From Lineus longissimus (taxonomy: Eukaryota; Nemertea; Pilidiophora; Heteronemertea; Lineidae): a stretch of DNA of 64,000 bases. This document shows, piece by piece, positions 13,601-28,600 of the stretch (positions within the stretch are counted from its first letter, which is position 1; each line of letters begins with the position of its first letter). The notes below the pieces were generated by a model that was given only the letters and a program-made list of their open reading frames with translations, was not told where the DNA came from and made no database searches. The position numbers were made by a program, and so were the translations under genes. The stretch is from assembly GCF_910592395.1 (NCBI RefSeq), contig NC_088312.1:21399292-21463291 (forward strand). The letters are read 5' to 3'.

Positions 13601-16600
13601 TTTATCAAAGAGACCAACAGATGATGCCATTTTCGTCAACCTCCTCCCTAATTTTGACATGCTCCCCTAGATAGGCTGCTAATTTGTCACCCGAAGATAA
13701 CCAATTTGTCAACCTATGAATAATAAACTTCCTGTGGTCCCCTTTTGAATGTCTGGGTGACTTCGCTGTCCCTGCTGACCCTGTCAGTCCAGTAGTTCCA
13801 CAGTAGACTTCGCTGTCCCTGCTGACCCTGTCAGTCCAGTAGTTCCACAGTAGACTTCACTGTCCCTGCTGACCCTGTCAGTCCAGTAGTTCCACAGTAG
13901 ACTTCGCAGTCCCTGCTGACCCTGTCAGTCCAGTAGTTCCACAGTAGACTTCGCTGCCCCTGCTGACCCTGTCAGTCCAGTAGTTCCACAGTAGACTTCG
14001 CTGTCCCTGCTGACCCTGTCAGTCCAGTAGTTCCACAGTAGACTTCGCTGTCCCTGCTGACCCTGTCAGTCCAGTAGTTCCACAGTAGACTTCGCAGTCC
14101 CTGCTGACCCTGTCAGTCCAGTAGTTCCACAGTAGACTTCGCTGTCCCTGCTGACCCTGTCAGTCCAGTAGTTCCACAGTAGACTTCGCAGTCCCTGCTG
14201 GCCCTGTCAGTCCAGTAGTTCCACAGTAGATACATGAAATATGCTGACCTCTCAGTCTCACATCCTGTTTGGCTGATTCCAATACAGCCATGTTAACGGC
14301 CCTGGTAGTGAAAGGGTCGTGTCCCCTTGCAGAAACAGATTACCAGGGGATGACAGGTTAACTCTTAACATGGCAGCCTGCAAAGTAGCATATTCTGTAA
14401 GTCCAAACCAAATGATTGTGTGTTTCTGGTCCAACAAGAGAACTTGTAATTAGATTGTGTGGCCTTAAACCTTGGTTGTGCAAGAACTATTAAAATGAAA
14501 GGGGTCATTTGGTCATAACGAACTGAAAAAACTTGCTTAGATACCTTAGAACCGGAAACTTGCTTAGATACTCCGATCAAGCTGTAATTGTTGCCATAGG
14601 TCATATTATTAGCAACAACTTGTCGTATTTTCATTGAAAAGACGTGATGACGTGAGTGACGATTCGGAGTACTCAACGGAGTCGGAGTATTCAGTTAGTG
14701 TTTCACTCTCCTCATCATTAGATGTAGACTAGGATGTAAAGTCATCAGCCTCTTGTTTGCACCTCGCTTGGAATATTGGGTTCAGGAAGGCTTAGAACCC
14801 ACACGTCAACACTTATCTCTCGTGCTAGGTGCTAATAATGGTTTCCCGGATATTCCATCCCCATCTTACATGACCCTTATTGTTGTCTCACCATATGATT
14901 AATCCGATTGACTTGCCTCATTATCCTGAAAGTGATCTAGCATAATTTCAGGCTATTTCTGGCAGAGTGAAATGATGCACGGCTAACTTGACTTTTTGAT
15001 CAGCAGAATTAGTCTGCTGATTGATTAAGATAATTGGTTTTTGTTTATAAATGATAATCAACAATGTTGTGAATATGATGAAAATAATTTATTCATTCAG
15101 TATATCTTTGTAGTGTGTATAGTTTACCGGGACAATAAAACTCGTTATAGAGTTACATGTAAACAATATTAAAACACATAGTTTGTAACCTGAGAGTTAC
15201 ACAGCATAGGTATTCACATTTAATATTTTTATATAATATCTAACTCTAAGTGTACACGGCATCCGTTTCATGCCAAATCAATCTTACAACGAACTGATGT
15301 CATCTTGCTTTGTTTCAAGACAAGGACAAACGAATTACTCATCTCTACACGATCTTTACGACATTAGCATTGAGAAAAATGTATGGATGCAAAGTAAATA
15401 CCAGCTACGCCACAACCAAGATGACCATGTTAGAATAAATATAAACATTCAAAGCATGGAAGTGATGTTGTCCATTCCACCACTTAACAGTAATGTGCAC
15501 TTACAAGAAAAAGACTAGCCATTATTTGTCCATGCTGCTGGACATGCAGCTCCGGAATAGAATTTGTGCTCTTTGCAAATTTGCAAATCTCCCAATTATC
15601 TAAAAAATACTGCGCAGTTGTATGTTGTTTATTTGATCTATTTGCCGGAGGCCAAATCTGTAATAACACTGTGAACAGCAGAAAACCTGTTGACTTCTGT
15701 GCTTGACATCTGCTGATCTCTTCAACCGTCACTTGTCATCACTTGATCTATTTTATTCTCTTAGCTGGAATCCATCTGATTGACTAGAAGTCAATTACGG
15801 CCTCGTTTCTATTTCATTAGCCTGATGGGAACTTCACCATTCAAATGACCAAAATCAGATTACCCCTTCTCCCCTGTGAACCTTTCCTGTCATGCCATTC
15901 GATATTGAGGCTTGTTTGTGGGGAACAATAAAATGAGACCAGAAGTCAAATGTCATTAACATGGTGCATTCGTCATTTTGCATGAGTTATAGACTTACAT
16001 GTGTGCAATGCCCTTCCTGCGGATCAGTCCGTATCGAAGCAATAGGGAGGTTAAGATCAAGGACTTGTCACGGATCCTTTCAGTATGCGGATAGAAATGT
16101 ACACAAAGTTCGTCCTCTTTCTTTCTACAGAGTTTAATCCGTGTACGTATAAGGATGGCTGTTCTTCCTAATAATGAGGAACCGGCGTTAAGATAAATGC
16201 CAGTGGCGGCGCCACAATCGATCGTACCTTCTGACGCCATGACGTCATTTTCTGGTCTGTTGACGTCGCATGAGGTCAATCACGGGAAACCATTGCGTAC
16301 ATTTTTGCACAGGATTTCAACAACAGAAAACGTGCCCAATAACTGGCATCGCGCATAGTTTCCGCAAAATTATCTTAAGAAACTGATAGCTCAATAGATT
16401 TCAAAAAGGAAGATGCAAACGTCGCCGAAATCGGTCGAAAAAATAAGCGATCGTTTTCGGGCTCAGAAATAACATGATAATGCATTGGAAATGGAGAGTT
16501 TTGGTATGATCGATTGCAGCGCCACGCGGCGGATAAATCGCGCCTGTTCCTCATTGTTCTCCCTTTCCTTATCGTACACAGTGAAGTGATGAGATGTTAC

Positions 16601-19600
16601 ATGCGACTATATTGTCAAAAATAGTTATATTTTTTTATGAAACTGTAAAAACAGGGTAAAAGCAGCCACTGTAGGTACATGTTAAAACAGTCTCACTCGC
16701 TTAAACTATTAGTGTTCATTTCGACTTCGACGTTGGTGTAGTTTTCGTTGATCAGCACCCCCATTTCTGTTTCATCTATCGTATGATTCCTCGTCAAGGG
16801 CGGCCGAGGAAGAACGTCTCCGTTTCCAGCTGTCAGCGACATCTTCGGCTGACTTGCTTTAGGAATAGTGAGTTGGTTTGTCCCTTTGTATTGCCGTTCG
16901 TCATTGCCGTCGCTGTTATCATTGCCGAGTTTGGTCACTTGTTCGGTGGACGATTGTGTGGACGAGTGCCCTGTGTTCCTGGGAGGCATTGGGCTTTCTG
17001 CAGCGATGCTGAAACTGCCTACGCTACTATTGCACGAGACACTCATGGTACGCTGTGTTGTAAAGCTTGTTGTACGTCTAGGATTATTCTTAGGCTCACA
17101 GCATATCACTTCTTTCACAAGTTTACGGAATTTCCTGGCCATCAAGTAATATATGAAGAAGTTAACAGATGAATTGACAGTAAATGCAAGATCACTGAAT
17201 GCCCTGAGAATTTCAAAGTGGTGAGGTTCTGATTTCTCTAATGCACTCAGCGCCCCATTTGGATCAACTGTCACAATTAAGTAAAGCATGGAATTGATAA
17301 ATTCTGGTGTCTCACAGATCACAAACAACACAATGACAGTTAGTAACATTTTCGTGACATTGTGAGATATCTGCACCGAGTTGACAACGAGTTTTTTTCG
17401 ATACATGTCGGCCTCTCTTAGGATACGGATGAGGCGTATGCTACAGTACAAGATGATGGTCATTGGGAGGGCGTAGATGATGAAGATGGTCAGGATAGAG
17501 TGGTACACAATCTGATAAACTGCATCATTGGCCATGTCGGTCCATTCCGGGCGTTCTATCGTGTAGTTGGTTTGCATCTCTTTGAATTGTGTCTCATTGA
17601 GTTGTGTTTCATTGGTTAGAGTCACATTGGTTGTGATCGTCACTTTCAAAATTTTAATTTCAAACCAGCGAGGCACGTTCCATAGAATGAGCACAAGGAA
17701 TAGACCGACCAAGTACTGTGTGACACGTCGCATTGAGAAACGAACAGACGTGTTGAGTGGTTTGCAGACAATATTATAGCGCACTATGGACATGACGACA
17801 ATACACCAAACAGCAAGAGTTTTTGTTGTCCATAGAAGCGGCCAAGTATAGGGGATGGCCGCCATCAGGGCCTTGAAGTGGTCTGGTAGGATTTGAAAGT
17901 AGTTGAAAATAACCGGTATGCTATGGTACAGCAAGACAATGAGAAGAAAGCAGTTATCGACAAGCGATAGGATCCTTAGGAGATAAATGGTGACGTTTCT
18001 TGCACCTTCCCTCCACCACACGATGGACGACAGTGTGTTCAGTATCAGTCCAATGCAACAGAATATCGTTTGTATTATGCCTACTACCACAAATTCAATG
18101 AATCGAGCTCTGGCGGTCGGGTTCCCTTGGGGCTTTGGTATTCCTGTGGTGGTAAGGTCACCTGGGTTGGTTCCACCATCATATTCACTGAACACAACAG
18201 GCGTAACTGTTGTGTCTGTATCCGCCATGCCGAGCATGGTGTAGTTCCCAAAGCCCTGTTCATATCCCGCCGATGTTAAGCTAGTCATCGTGGCTGCAAT
18301 CTAAATCGAACACAAAAATCTCAACAAAAGTGAGAATCGTCACATAAACCGCGCCATTTGTCACAAACATTGATCAAGTACTTTGCATCAATAAAAGCTA
18401 TCTGAATGCCAATAGTCAGATGACTTGAGCAACAGCTGTCTGCAAGTTGATGGCCAGTTGATTGCCGATATGGTGTCCTGTTTTGCCAGTCTGTGAGAGA
18501 ATGTGATCTATCTTTCCTGTCTGACTATATCTCACTAATGGAAGGTGTGATCGCCACACTGCCAAACTTATCAGTTCTGTGACTGGTCAGTTGCCAGTCT
18601 TGTCAGTGCCTTCTTCTTCTTCTTCTTCAGTTACTTTCTGAAATGATAAAGCATAAAAATATGCCTATAATCTTTGGAATGATACATGTAACTGATTTTA
18701 ATTTGAATAACCTCTCTGAAAAATGAAATCTGAAAAAAGATTGTTCTGTAATAAAGCAGAGGTGCTGATCACTGAATGTTCGATTGTCCAACAGGATTGT
18801 CCAACTTTTAGCAGGATATCTACTATTGGTAGTACTGTTTAGGAATGTCTTGAGTGCCTGCGGTGTTTAGTATCTGGAAGATTATGGATATATTCCTTGA
18901 GATTGGGATGTTGGAATACTCTGAAAGATGAAATATAGCACAAATTAAATCCTTTCAATTCTGCAAGTCATGGACAGTATTGCTTCAAAATGTCCAAATT
19001 AAGTTTGGCTGATGATATTTGGATGGTCTGACTCTGCTCAGACTCAGCATGCCAGATGCCGCAATATTTTATAATTATACAATCTAAAATTGTTTATTGA
19101 TTTTTATAGTGAAAATTTCATAATCTGTCAAAACAAGTTACAATCAAATTTAATTCGGTTGATTTATATAATAGATCGCGATCACAAGTCAGTCAGCTGG
19201 CACCAAATGGATAATCTGGTGGTTTTGCTGAATTTTTATTTGCACACCATTTTTTCACTTCAATCCTTCAAAAAGCGAATCCAAAATGACAAAGTGGTCT
19301 AAAACATTTGACATTGTACATGTACACACCAAGTCCAGGCTCAGTCCACATGACTCAGGAAAGTGACGTCACGTTATGTTTGTAACTTCACAGTCAAATA
19401 AACTTCACTTTCATCCACTTTCATCCAGGCACCAGCTAAACACGTTTAGTCCATCAAAAAAACTGCTCTGATGACTGTACAAATATAAATCCCCTGCTAA
19501 AAAAGATTGGCAGAAATGGCCGACTACATAAAAAAGTGGTATTAAATCTACCAGCTAATCTGAATTGAACCAACAGTCACCAAATGATCGACACTAATTC

Positions 19601-22600
19601 CGCTTTCACTGGACCGAATGAATCCGAAGTCTGTGGATCAGCTCGTGGTTGTTTGTTGACTCGGTGACATGTGTCGATTCAATGGACATTTGTGGACTGA
19701 TCTGTATGGTTCCTGTCGTCTATCACGCTTGTTATGTCTGCTCCTGTATTCTGACAGATGTCCCTAGAATGAGCTCATCACAAGGGGAGTGTTCATAGTA
19801 AGGGTAAATATTTTAATGGTATCGGACAATTAGCGTGCAATCAGGGTAATGTTGTGCTGGGTCGTCTAAATGAAAGGGTTGAGTTAGCGCCTCTGATTGT
19901 CTGTGGCTAATTGATAGTAAGGTATGACTGTCTTGTTTGTATTGTTTTGACTTTTGTTGTTTTGACTTCTGTTGTGTACCATGAGGCAGGACAGTTATAA
20001 TGATATTAAGTCACGCAAGCTCAATCATCAGACGATGCACCTCGCCAAGGGCGACAGGTCAATATGATTGGGGGAAATGAGTTCATGAAAGATTTATTAG
20101 AGTGCTATTATGTCTGGTAATAGTTTTGATTTGGACATTTGTAGCTAACGAGAGGAAAGAAAAGAAAGATGGGGAGAAGGAAACTCAGATTTTAACGTAG
20201 ATAGTCAAGATATTTTTAGCTCATCTTCGTCTGATTTTGAATGCCATCAGCTAACAGGTAATCCAGTAAATCACAAAATAAAAGAAAAATGGAACATAAA
20301 GCACCATGCAAAGCTTGTAACTGCTGCTGTCTGTGCAACAGAAAGATCCCTCACTTGCGGGTAAAATTTGTAAACGCTGACTTTGGTATTGATTGCAGAT
20401 CACTGTGATCACCAATCCTTGTTGCAGTCACGTGCGATGACCACCACTAATGAGTGATTTTTGCCACATGCGACCATGATCACAGATTGCAGCAATGGCT
20501 TATTTGCAGGCCACGTAAATTACCCCTCGGAATCTGTCCCATTTTCCTGATGAAACCAATTTTCATTATGATGAGGCCACGTCCACACCCAAACCTGTCA
20601 TGCACCTTAAACTGCTTCCAATATCAGCTGAGTTTCGGTCTACCAGCCCTCTTGTTATCTGATGCAAGGGAAAGTAAAAATACTTTCATAGTTTATGGAT
20701 ATCTGTGACATTGGGTGATACTGATATGAATAAAGACTAGCAAATGCTTTTATCTAAATCTCCATGTACATTTACACTAGGCCTTCCTGTACAAAACCGG
20801 AGTAAAAGCATTTGCTAGTCTTTATTCATAACACCCATTGTTTTCGTATGGAAGGGGGAAAAAATTTCATTCCCAAGAATTTGAATGTGTTGATAATAAT
20901 GCCAATATGTTTTCGCTTGGCTAAACAAGTGTGAAAAGCTTTCAAGAAAATTAATTTGATGCTAGCAATGATGATAAACAAGTAAAATGTGACACAATTA
21001 CTGTAGGTCGCTAGCTTGTCTGCTAATGTTTTATAAGGACCAGCCTGTCAGTGTTGTTGTTATTGTTCTGCGGTAAAGACTTAGGCAGTAACAAAGAGAT
21101 TGTGTCAGTCATACCTGTATGAATAATGAATAGCAATTATGTCAATTTAGACCAATGACCACCAAAGGTGCCAATCATCCTCTGTCCTGTTGTTGCCATG
21201 GATACGTCAAGCTTTCGGATGTCGGTCATTACACTTGTGGTGTAGTATGCGCTGAGGCTTATCAAACTGTTTATGAAAAATGAATTTTTGCATAAAGATT
21301 GCTAATCACATTAAAAACATAACTATTGTTTGCACCACGAACAGTCTCTGCTGTTATGAGTGTTAAAAACATAAAGTTTGCACTGCTTGACAACATTTTC
21401 CCCAATTCCCCAATAGGGAGAGCTTTAAACTTTCCTACTTCATCCTCCAATATCTTGCTGCCCAATATCCTCAACAAATGTGTTTATCCTCATGTTTCAG
21501 CTAAGCTACAATTCTTGTTATGCCAAACCCCTCTCACCTAGGATTGAGATATTTAGCGGCTCTCATAAGAGTGCATTGATGAGGTAAACATCGGAGAGTT
21601 GCATGAATGATGAGCTAAATGCCAATGCCTATTGATGAGGAAAACATGTTTTTACACCTACCAAAGATTCAGAGAGCGCAACACGGCTTTAGGCCAATGA
21701 AATTGCATTGCATGTTTCTTGTCAGCGGTTTAAATGACCACATGAAGGCACATTTTGCAGCGTGGCCTCTGCCCCACAGGACGTCAGGCCTTTACACACG
21801 TAGCTTGTTGGGCCTAAACAAAAGCATGCACTTGAAAGCAATACGCATGTAAGATGGATACTTTGCGCTGACAAGAAATGACTAGTAATTGAAAGTGATT
21901 GGCCTAATCATAGTCAAAGCCAAGGGCAATCACGTTAAACCTTACCAAGCTCATCACGTATTATGCTCAACTCCTCTTTGTTGTGGCTGATGGTTGCCAT
22001 CAAGATCATTAGGTGAGCAGCTGATTGGCGTCGGTCGAGGGTTCATCAACTTGATTGTGAAAAGCTGATGACCCTGCAGGGATAAGGTGAACTTTCATGA
22101 CTTCACTGTAGACATGATCACTCCCCCACTCCCTCTCCTTTGAAAGACCTCGTCACACTAATACTGGACTCTGTGTTGGAAAATGGCATATTCAACGCGT
22201 TTCAGCTGAGCGGGAGACCATTGGGCCTCTTGTTGCACCTGCTTGCTTGCCTTATAAGATGCATGATGGATTAGGTTTGGCTTTGGCCAAGGGTTCATAA
22301 CTTTGATAGTGAAGAGATTATGACCCTGCAGTGAACTTTTATGTCTTCAATAGACAGGTCACTTCTTGACACGAATTAAAAGAGCTTGCCACACCAATGT
22401 ACAAGGAGAAGTGAAGTTTGTCTATACCAGTGTCCCTCCTAACTAAAATGAAATTAAAGGGGCAAGCCAGCCTCGGCTCATGAGACACACCCTTTACTTC
22501 CATTCAATATATTTCTGCAAAATTTCCAACCCTCATGCATTAAAAGGAGACCATTAAAACAAAGCTGTCCACTGCCCAGATAGCTTCCTCTGTAAGTAGT

Positions 22601-25600
22601 TGTTCCCATCATTGAATTGAATGAAAAAATAAGCATGACAAAAAGAGATTTTAGATGGCACAAAATATGAAGTGTTGGGTTTCATGAAGTGAATTCACAA
22701 GCGCCAAAAAGCTTTGGTGGCTGAGGGTTAACATAGAACATTATTTATTCTGACAGGACTATGCATGATAACAACTGTTGCTTCTAAACCAGAGTTTTCT
22801 GATGGCTATACCAAAGTTATGAAGTCTAGATGACTAATTGGAATACAATCTGTTCATCGGCTATTAACAACCCCCAGTATACTTGCCTAAGCATAGCATA
22901 CTGTAAACCCCTTTATTTTGTAAGCCTGAGATTTTTTCATCGAAGGAAATACACTTGCAAATTTTTTTTTTTGGAGCATGAACATGTTTGATCATCGGAA
23001 AATTTGCCCATTCGCAGAAAATATGGATGCAAAATCTGAAAATGATGCTTTTGCAAAACTCTATTAGGCAACATCCTACTCCTGCAGTGAGTGGCCAGAT
23101 CCTAGGTCCTGTGCAGTGGCTTGAACCGGGGTCTACCTGACCACTAGCCAAGAGTCTAAGCAACAAGACCACAGCGACTGTCACTGTCATCACAGATCCA
23201 TCCTTGCCAGGGTGGTGTCCTTTCAATTACCTGGACAGACCGTGGACACCACGACCTTATTTTCCTCGAATTATTTGCACAATCTGCACAATGATCCGAG
23301 CGTGCTGTTCGCCTTCGAAATGGGCTGTTTTAACCATACCAAATCGACATTATTTGCTGTAATCAACTTGGAATGAATTACTTCCACACACTTGGGACAG
23401 CTGCGGTAAGTGCTGTAGCAACTAACGTTCATGCCTTGTTGGTTCCGTTCAGTGGTATCTGGGGTGTTATTTGGGAGGCTCTACTATTGGATGGAGGTTT
23501 TATCAGTATGATTTAGGATGTAATTTCAAAATCATTTTGGGGATTAGGTAAAATATCATGATATTTCCACAGGAAGATGCATTGACTTTACCAGTGCAAT
23601 AGACATGTTGATTTTGAAGAAGAAATGGCCCATTTCATTATTATAAGACTTTCAGTGTCTCTCTTTGAGACATTATCAAAATTTGGTCACTGATTTGGTT
23701 GGTGCCTTTTGGGTGATCAATGATTTTCTAACATCTTAGAAAACTATTGACTTATCGGTCAATCGATTCTCAGGTAGTTTCTGTCGAAATGTCAAACGGT
23801 CAATGGGTATGCGTTGTTGCTAATGGTAAACCCATGTACCTAATAAATAACTCATCCAATAATCATGAATATGTCCATAAACCCAGTCATTTCAAAAAAA
23901 GTTTAACACGCTGCTTTGAAAACAGGAGGGAAAACACTGATGTCCTTTTGCGAGGCACGGTATTGCCCCAAATTTCCTACTTGCTAACTTGGAAAGTCTG
24001 AAACCTTTGTGGTGTTGATGAGCACTGATTACTAACCAGACAAATTAAGCAATGGTAAGGAACTGGAGGGAATACATAAACAAAGCCTGTCGGATTGATC
24101 ATCATCTATCTTATGTTTTGTTTTTTTTGGCATTCGGTTTCCCAAGTGACAGATGAGGTATCCCTTGCTTGTTTACTGCATAATAACATGGTTTACACAT
24201 ATACTAATGACGTGCTTATAAGGAATTAAGGAGCACCTTCAAGTCAACAAGTGGTACCAAATAAGCATTCTCTTCAATCATTGGCTCTAAAATTATCAGC
24301 GTCAACAAGCTGTTATCTATCATGTACTCCCTCTTTTGTCTAGCTGAGGTATTAATCAAGTACATCCGACTTTAATGATTTCACATAAACTTATATTGGA
24401 CTACCTGATGTTAAAGCTGTTAACTTTCAATGATTTTGGCACCGTTTTTTTTCAAGTTTTGATCACAGGTCATGAAATTTGCCAACAAAATTTGGGTTAG
24501 CATTTTTTTTCCAGTCAACGTGAACCTAAAAAAGTGTGAAAATTCCAACTATTGCATTAACCATTTTTGCATTGGAAATTATTTTATCTGTTGCCAGTGA
24601 GAGCTTAGCAAATTAACCAACTTCTGGCTTCACTGCTATTTCATAGTCTACAGAACATGAACCTGTTTTGTGGAATCTATACCTCTGTATGACAATGACT
24701 GTTTTTAATCGATTCGGTCTGGTTCAGTATGATTATCCAATATCCGATGACAATTAGCACAAGCAAGTTATTGACAGTGGTTGTTGGAATTATTTATATT
24801 ACATAATATAGTTGTTTGCTGATGAGCTGAGTAATTCATTAGTTTATAGGCAGCAAAACATATGACGTCCTAAATACATTACCATCATTAGGCTTATACA
24901 AAAATTCAATAGTAAGAGTATTTGATAATTTAGTCCAACTCACTACAATTGACGGGATTATAAGACCATGAGGTCAGGATGAGAGAGAAAAACGAGTCTT
25001 ACAGTTACACTGTTGTTCTTTGACAAATTGAGGAGTTTGGCTATGGAGACTAAAATCATTTGGAGTGTATGGTAGAATATTATATCCCCCAGACCTCCTC
25101 TTCAGGAGAAGATGATCTGATTTCTAAGGACAACGACAACAACATCAACCTGATCCAACCTTTTGTCAGAAATGGAGATGTATTCAGCTACTAGAATAAA
25201 ATTTACATCTCAACTGAATGAACTGAATAATATTACCACGATTGACAAGATGATGGTGGTACTCTCAACCCTCTTGTTACTGAGCCGTATCTAGTGGATG
25301 CATGTACAGTGGAACCTCCCTTAGCGGACACCTCTCTATTAAGGACAACCTCTCAATTAAGGACACTAGGTTTGGTTCCAAATTGGCGGTTTCCATTCAA
25401 TTTGACCTCTCTAATCAGGACACCTCTCTATCAAGGACAGCACTTGTCAGTCCCGAGGGTGTCCTTAATAGAGAGGTTCTACTGTACAGTGGAACCTCCC
25501 TTAGCGGACACCTCTCTATTAAGGACAACCTCTCAATTAAGGACACTAGGTTTGGTTCCAAATTGGCGGTTTCCATTCAATTTGACCTCTCTAATCAGGA

Positions 25601-28600
25601 TACCTCTCTATCAAGGACAGCACTCGTCAGTCCCAAGGGTGTCCTTAATAGAGAGGTTCTACTGTATTTGTTTTCAAAATGATGCCATCTGCATCACGCA
25701 AAACGTTCGTGGCCAGCTTCCGGGACATAAGGTCTCTCAGCAGAGTGATGTGACGTGACAATTTTAGCGTTGCGACAAGATTTATACGATGAGTCTTGCA
25801 CAGGGCATATTGGAGGTATATGGCTTGAACCATGTGAAGCCATTGAGGGTGTTGCACAAGGAGAGTGGCACTCAACATGAATTTGGAAAGATTTGGGTGC
25901 AAATGTGACGCCCTTCGGCTAGTTCGGTAGAAAGAGGGTTAAACACTTGGTAAATTAAATGTCGATTGGCAATTAAAATTGAGAATTCATGGGGTTTTCT
26001 TAATGCTTTCACAGAGATTGATTGATGCACAGATCCGTTCAATAGATTGTTAATTTACGACGTTTGCTGAGGTTATTTTTACATATCTTAGAATTTCTAT
26101 GAAATATTGGCATTCTAGGCGATGCACTGATTCTTATTGCCTGGCTACTGTACTGCTTGCTTACCTCACCGGTGAACTAAAACATAACACATTCATTCCC
26201 ACAGTCACAGTACTTAAAACTGTTCTTAGAATACCAGGTTTCTGCCAAAAGGGCAACCAAAAATGAACTCAATTTGACTGTTCATCTCCACATTTGCAGT
26301 TTTTGCCTTCCACAGGCATTACACTTTAGCCAATAGTTCAAACTTTCTTCTTGTTTTGAACAAGTGGAATGCCTGTGGACCGGAGCATACATGAGGGTAA
26401 ACACCTTTCCAGAAATGGGGCGCTGAGTGTCCAATGTCATAAGGGGAAACTAGGCCTTATGGTGGAGGGACAAAGGAGATAGTCATGGTTGACCAACACA
26501 CTTGAATGCGTTTAATGACGGACAAGGGGGAAAAAGTTAGTGCCAATGCAAGCCACCAATTTCGGGAAGCATGTATAAGCTGCAAATTTGGAAATGAACC
26601 AGGTATCACACTAAAAAAAGAAAACACTTTCAACTTACTGCATAATCAAACTGATGTCAGTCCATAACCTTCACTTTGACGTTAGCCGCGAACAATGAGG
26701 AGAATTGTGTCTAGATCCTGCTGATCATAAATCTAATCTGAAATAACAAGTCGAAATTGAAACTTGTAATTCATCAACATAAGCTCATAGCGGTATGGAG
26801 AGCATAAGGGACCCACGTGTCAGCACCAGCCAACCGAAGTTTCTAATTAGACACATTGTAAAGCTGACGTTTGTGTGAACTCCGCACGCCGTAAAATGTG
26901 AATGTGAAGAAAAAAATTAATGGTTGTTTCATCCAATTACTTGTTGGCTGCCTCCACACTGATGCTACAATACTACATAACATGCTGACTCTGCCACCTT
27001 TGGGTGACTTTACCACCGAGACAGAGAAAGATGATTTACATTTGGAAAGAAGTCCTTTCATCACAATGGAAAAATTGTTGATGATTGATACCTCTTATTG
27101 GTCTATTGAAAGACATTTTATTTTTCACAAGTAGCAAAGTTGGCATGATTTACAGTATTAATCCCACGCCACCCACACGTGATGTCATCAGACGAGACGA
27201 TGTTAATCCACTTGAGCTACCGGTGCCAAGTGTTGCAGTGAGAGAAATGATCCATGAAGCTGATTCATCCTGCTCCAATCAATAATGAATTCTCCTCCTG
27301 GGCTCTGAATGAACCGGTACCTCGTCATGACGTCCTGTTAAAGAGCCCCATCCCTTTTACCGATTAGCAATTTTGGCTTTAGGGCGTTTATCCAGAAAAT
27401 CCCACCTGACTTTTGGCCTGTTCTGGCTTCCCAGAACATTCCTGAATAGAATGATGTTCTATGGAAGTCGGTGCAAAAAAACGAAAAGAAACTTGTACGA
27501 TAACAAATTCCTTATTTCATTTCAAAACACTTTGCAAACAACCAATATCAGTCGCTGCGACCAGTGACGTAGCCATGACAACATGATGAATGATTGCGAT
27601 GAACCAATCAGTGGCCGCGTCACCAACATCACGTTGGCATGACTACATCACAACTTACTTGTACTTGTTGACGCAGAGACCAGTTCATGAACAGTTCGAA
27701 CAGCACTTGTTCACTCATCCGAATCCTCGTCCAATTATTCCTGAATTTTACTCCCGGGACATGAATAAATGATGTATCATCAGAGGGAGAATTTGGAATT
27801 AAGGTTCCCCACGTGGCAGCGCAGAATTCACTCTGACTTTTGATTATTCCTGTTTTACCGCGTAGCATGGCACCAGACAGATCTGGTGATGTATAAGAGT
27901 GTAACTTGATCGAGGCTTGAAATACACAAATGTAGCAGTGGTAATGATCCCAGAAGTGATTCTTTATTCATGTGATGAAGCAGACCAGGAAACTGGTGTG
28001 ATGTCTGACCTTTTTAAAGAGGCCTATCAAGCGCTTTGAGCGGCCAGTTAATGGTTGGATACTGCGCTATATAAGACTCGTATTATTATTATCATTATTA
28101 TTATGTCTGAGATAGAATGTGATTGAACAGACTTCATATCAAATCTTGAATAAGAAGAGTGAATGAACTTATTGAAATGAGCAGTTTGCTCATCATTTGG
28201 AGTGTAATGTGGAGAGAGATTGCCATTTATGCTGATATTTACCATGAATGTGTTGCTGCATCACTACATGTAGCACCTGATTAAATATCAATCTCATGAA
28301 TGATGAATTCACTTATAATCATGCTGTGGCATAATATGCATAACCCCAAGGGGTTAACCATTACCGCCAAACACCTCCAAGTTGGAAACCACTAGTCAAA
28401 TCCAGGTTTACAGCGGGGTTTTCCAGATTTGTTTCAAAGGGTTGGCTTTTCATAGGGTTAGGGGTGAAAGGGAGGTGAGCTAATCTTGAACTGTTCAAAT
28501 TCTGCCGTCACCAAAACACTTCATGGCTGCCAGCATAACCTCCCCTTAAAATTACCTCGAGGATGCCAATTTGTATGCCGAGGAATCAAAATGTTAGAAG

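Noticed and set aside
13759-14230. Regularly spaced repeats, CRISPR-like at first sight
   Set aside because: The units are contiguous without unique spacers, and the DNA is animal; it is a minisatellite.
21271-21477. Short minus-strand frame in MED14 intron 16, protein-like in appearance
   Set aside because: At 68 codons, with no motif and no flanking exon, I could not connect it to any transposase or gene family.
25294-25758. Open frame of 154 codons with an internal perfect protein repeat
   Set aside because: It is the translation of the two tandem 178-bp MITEs; there is no start context or splice support.
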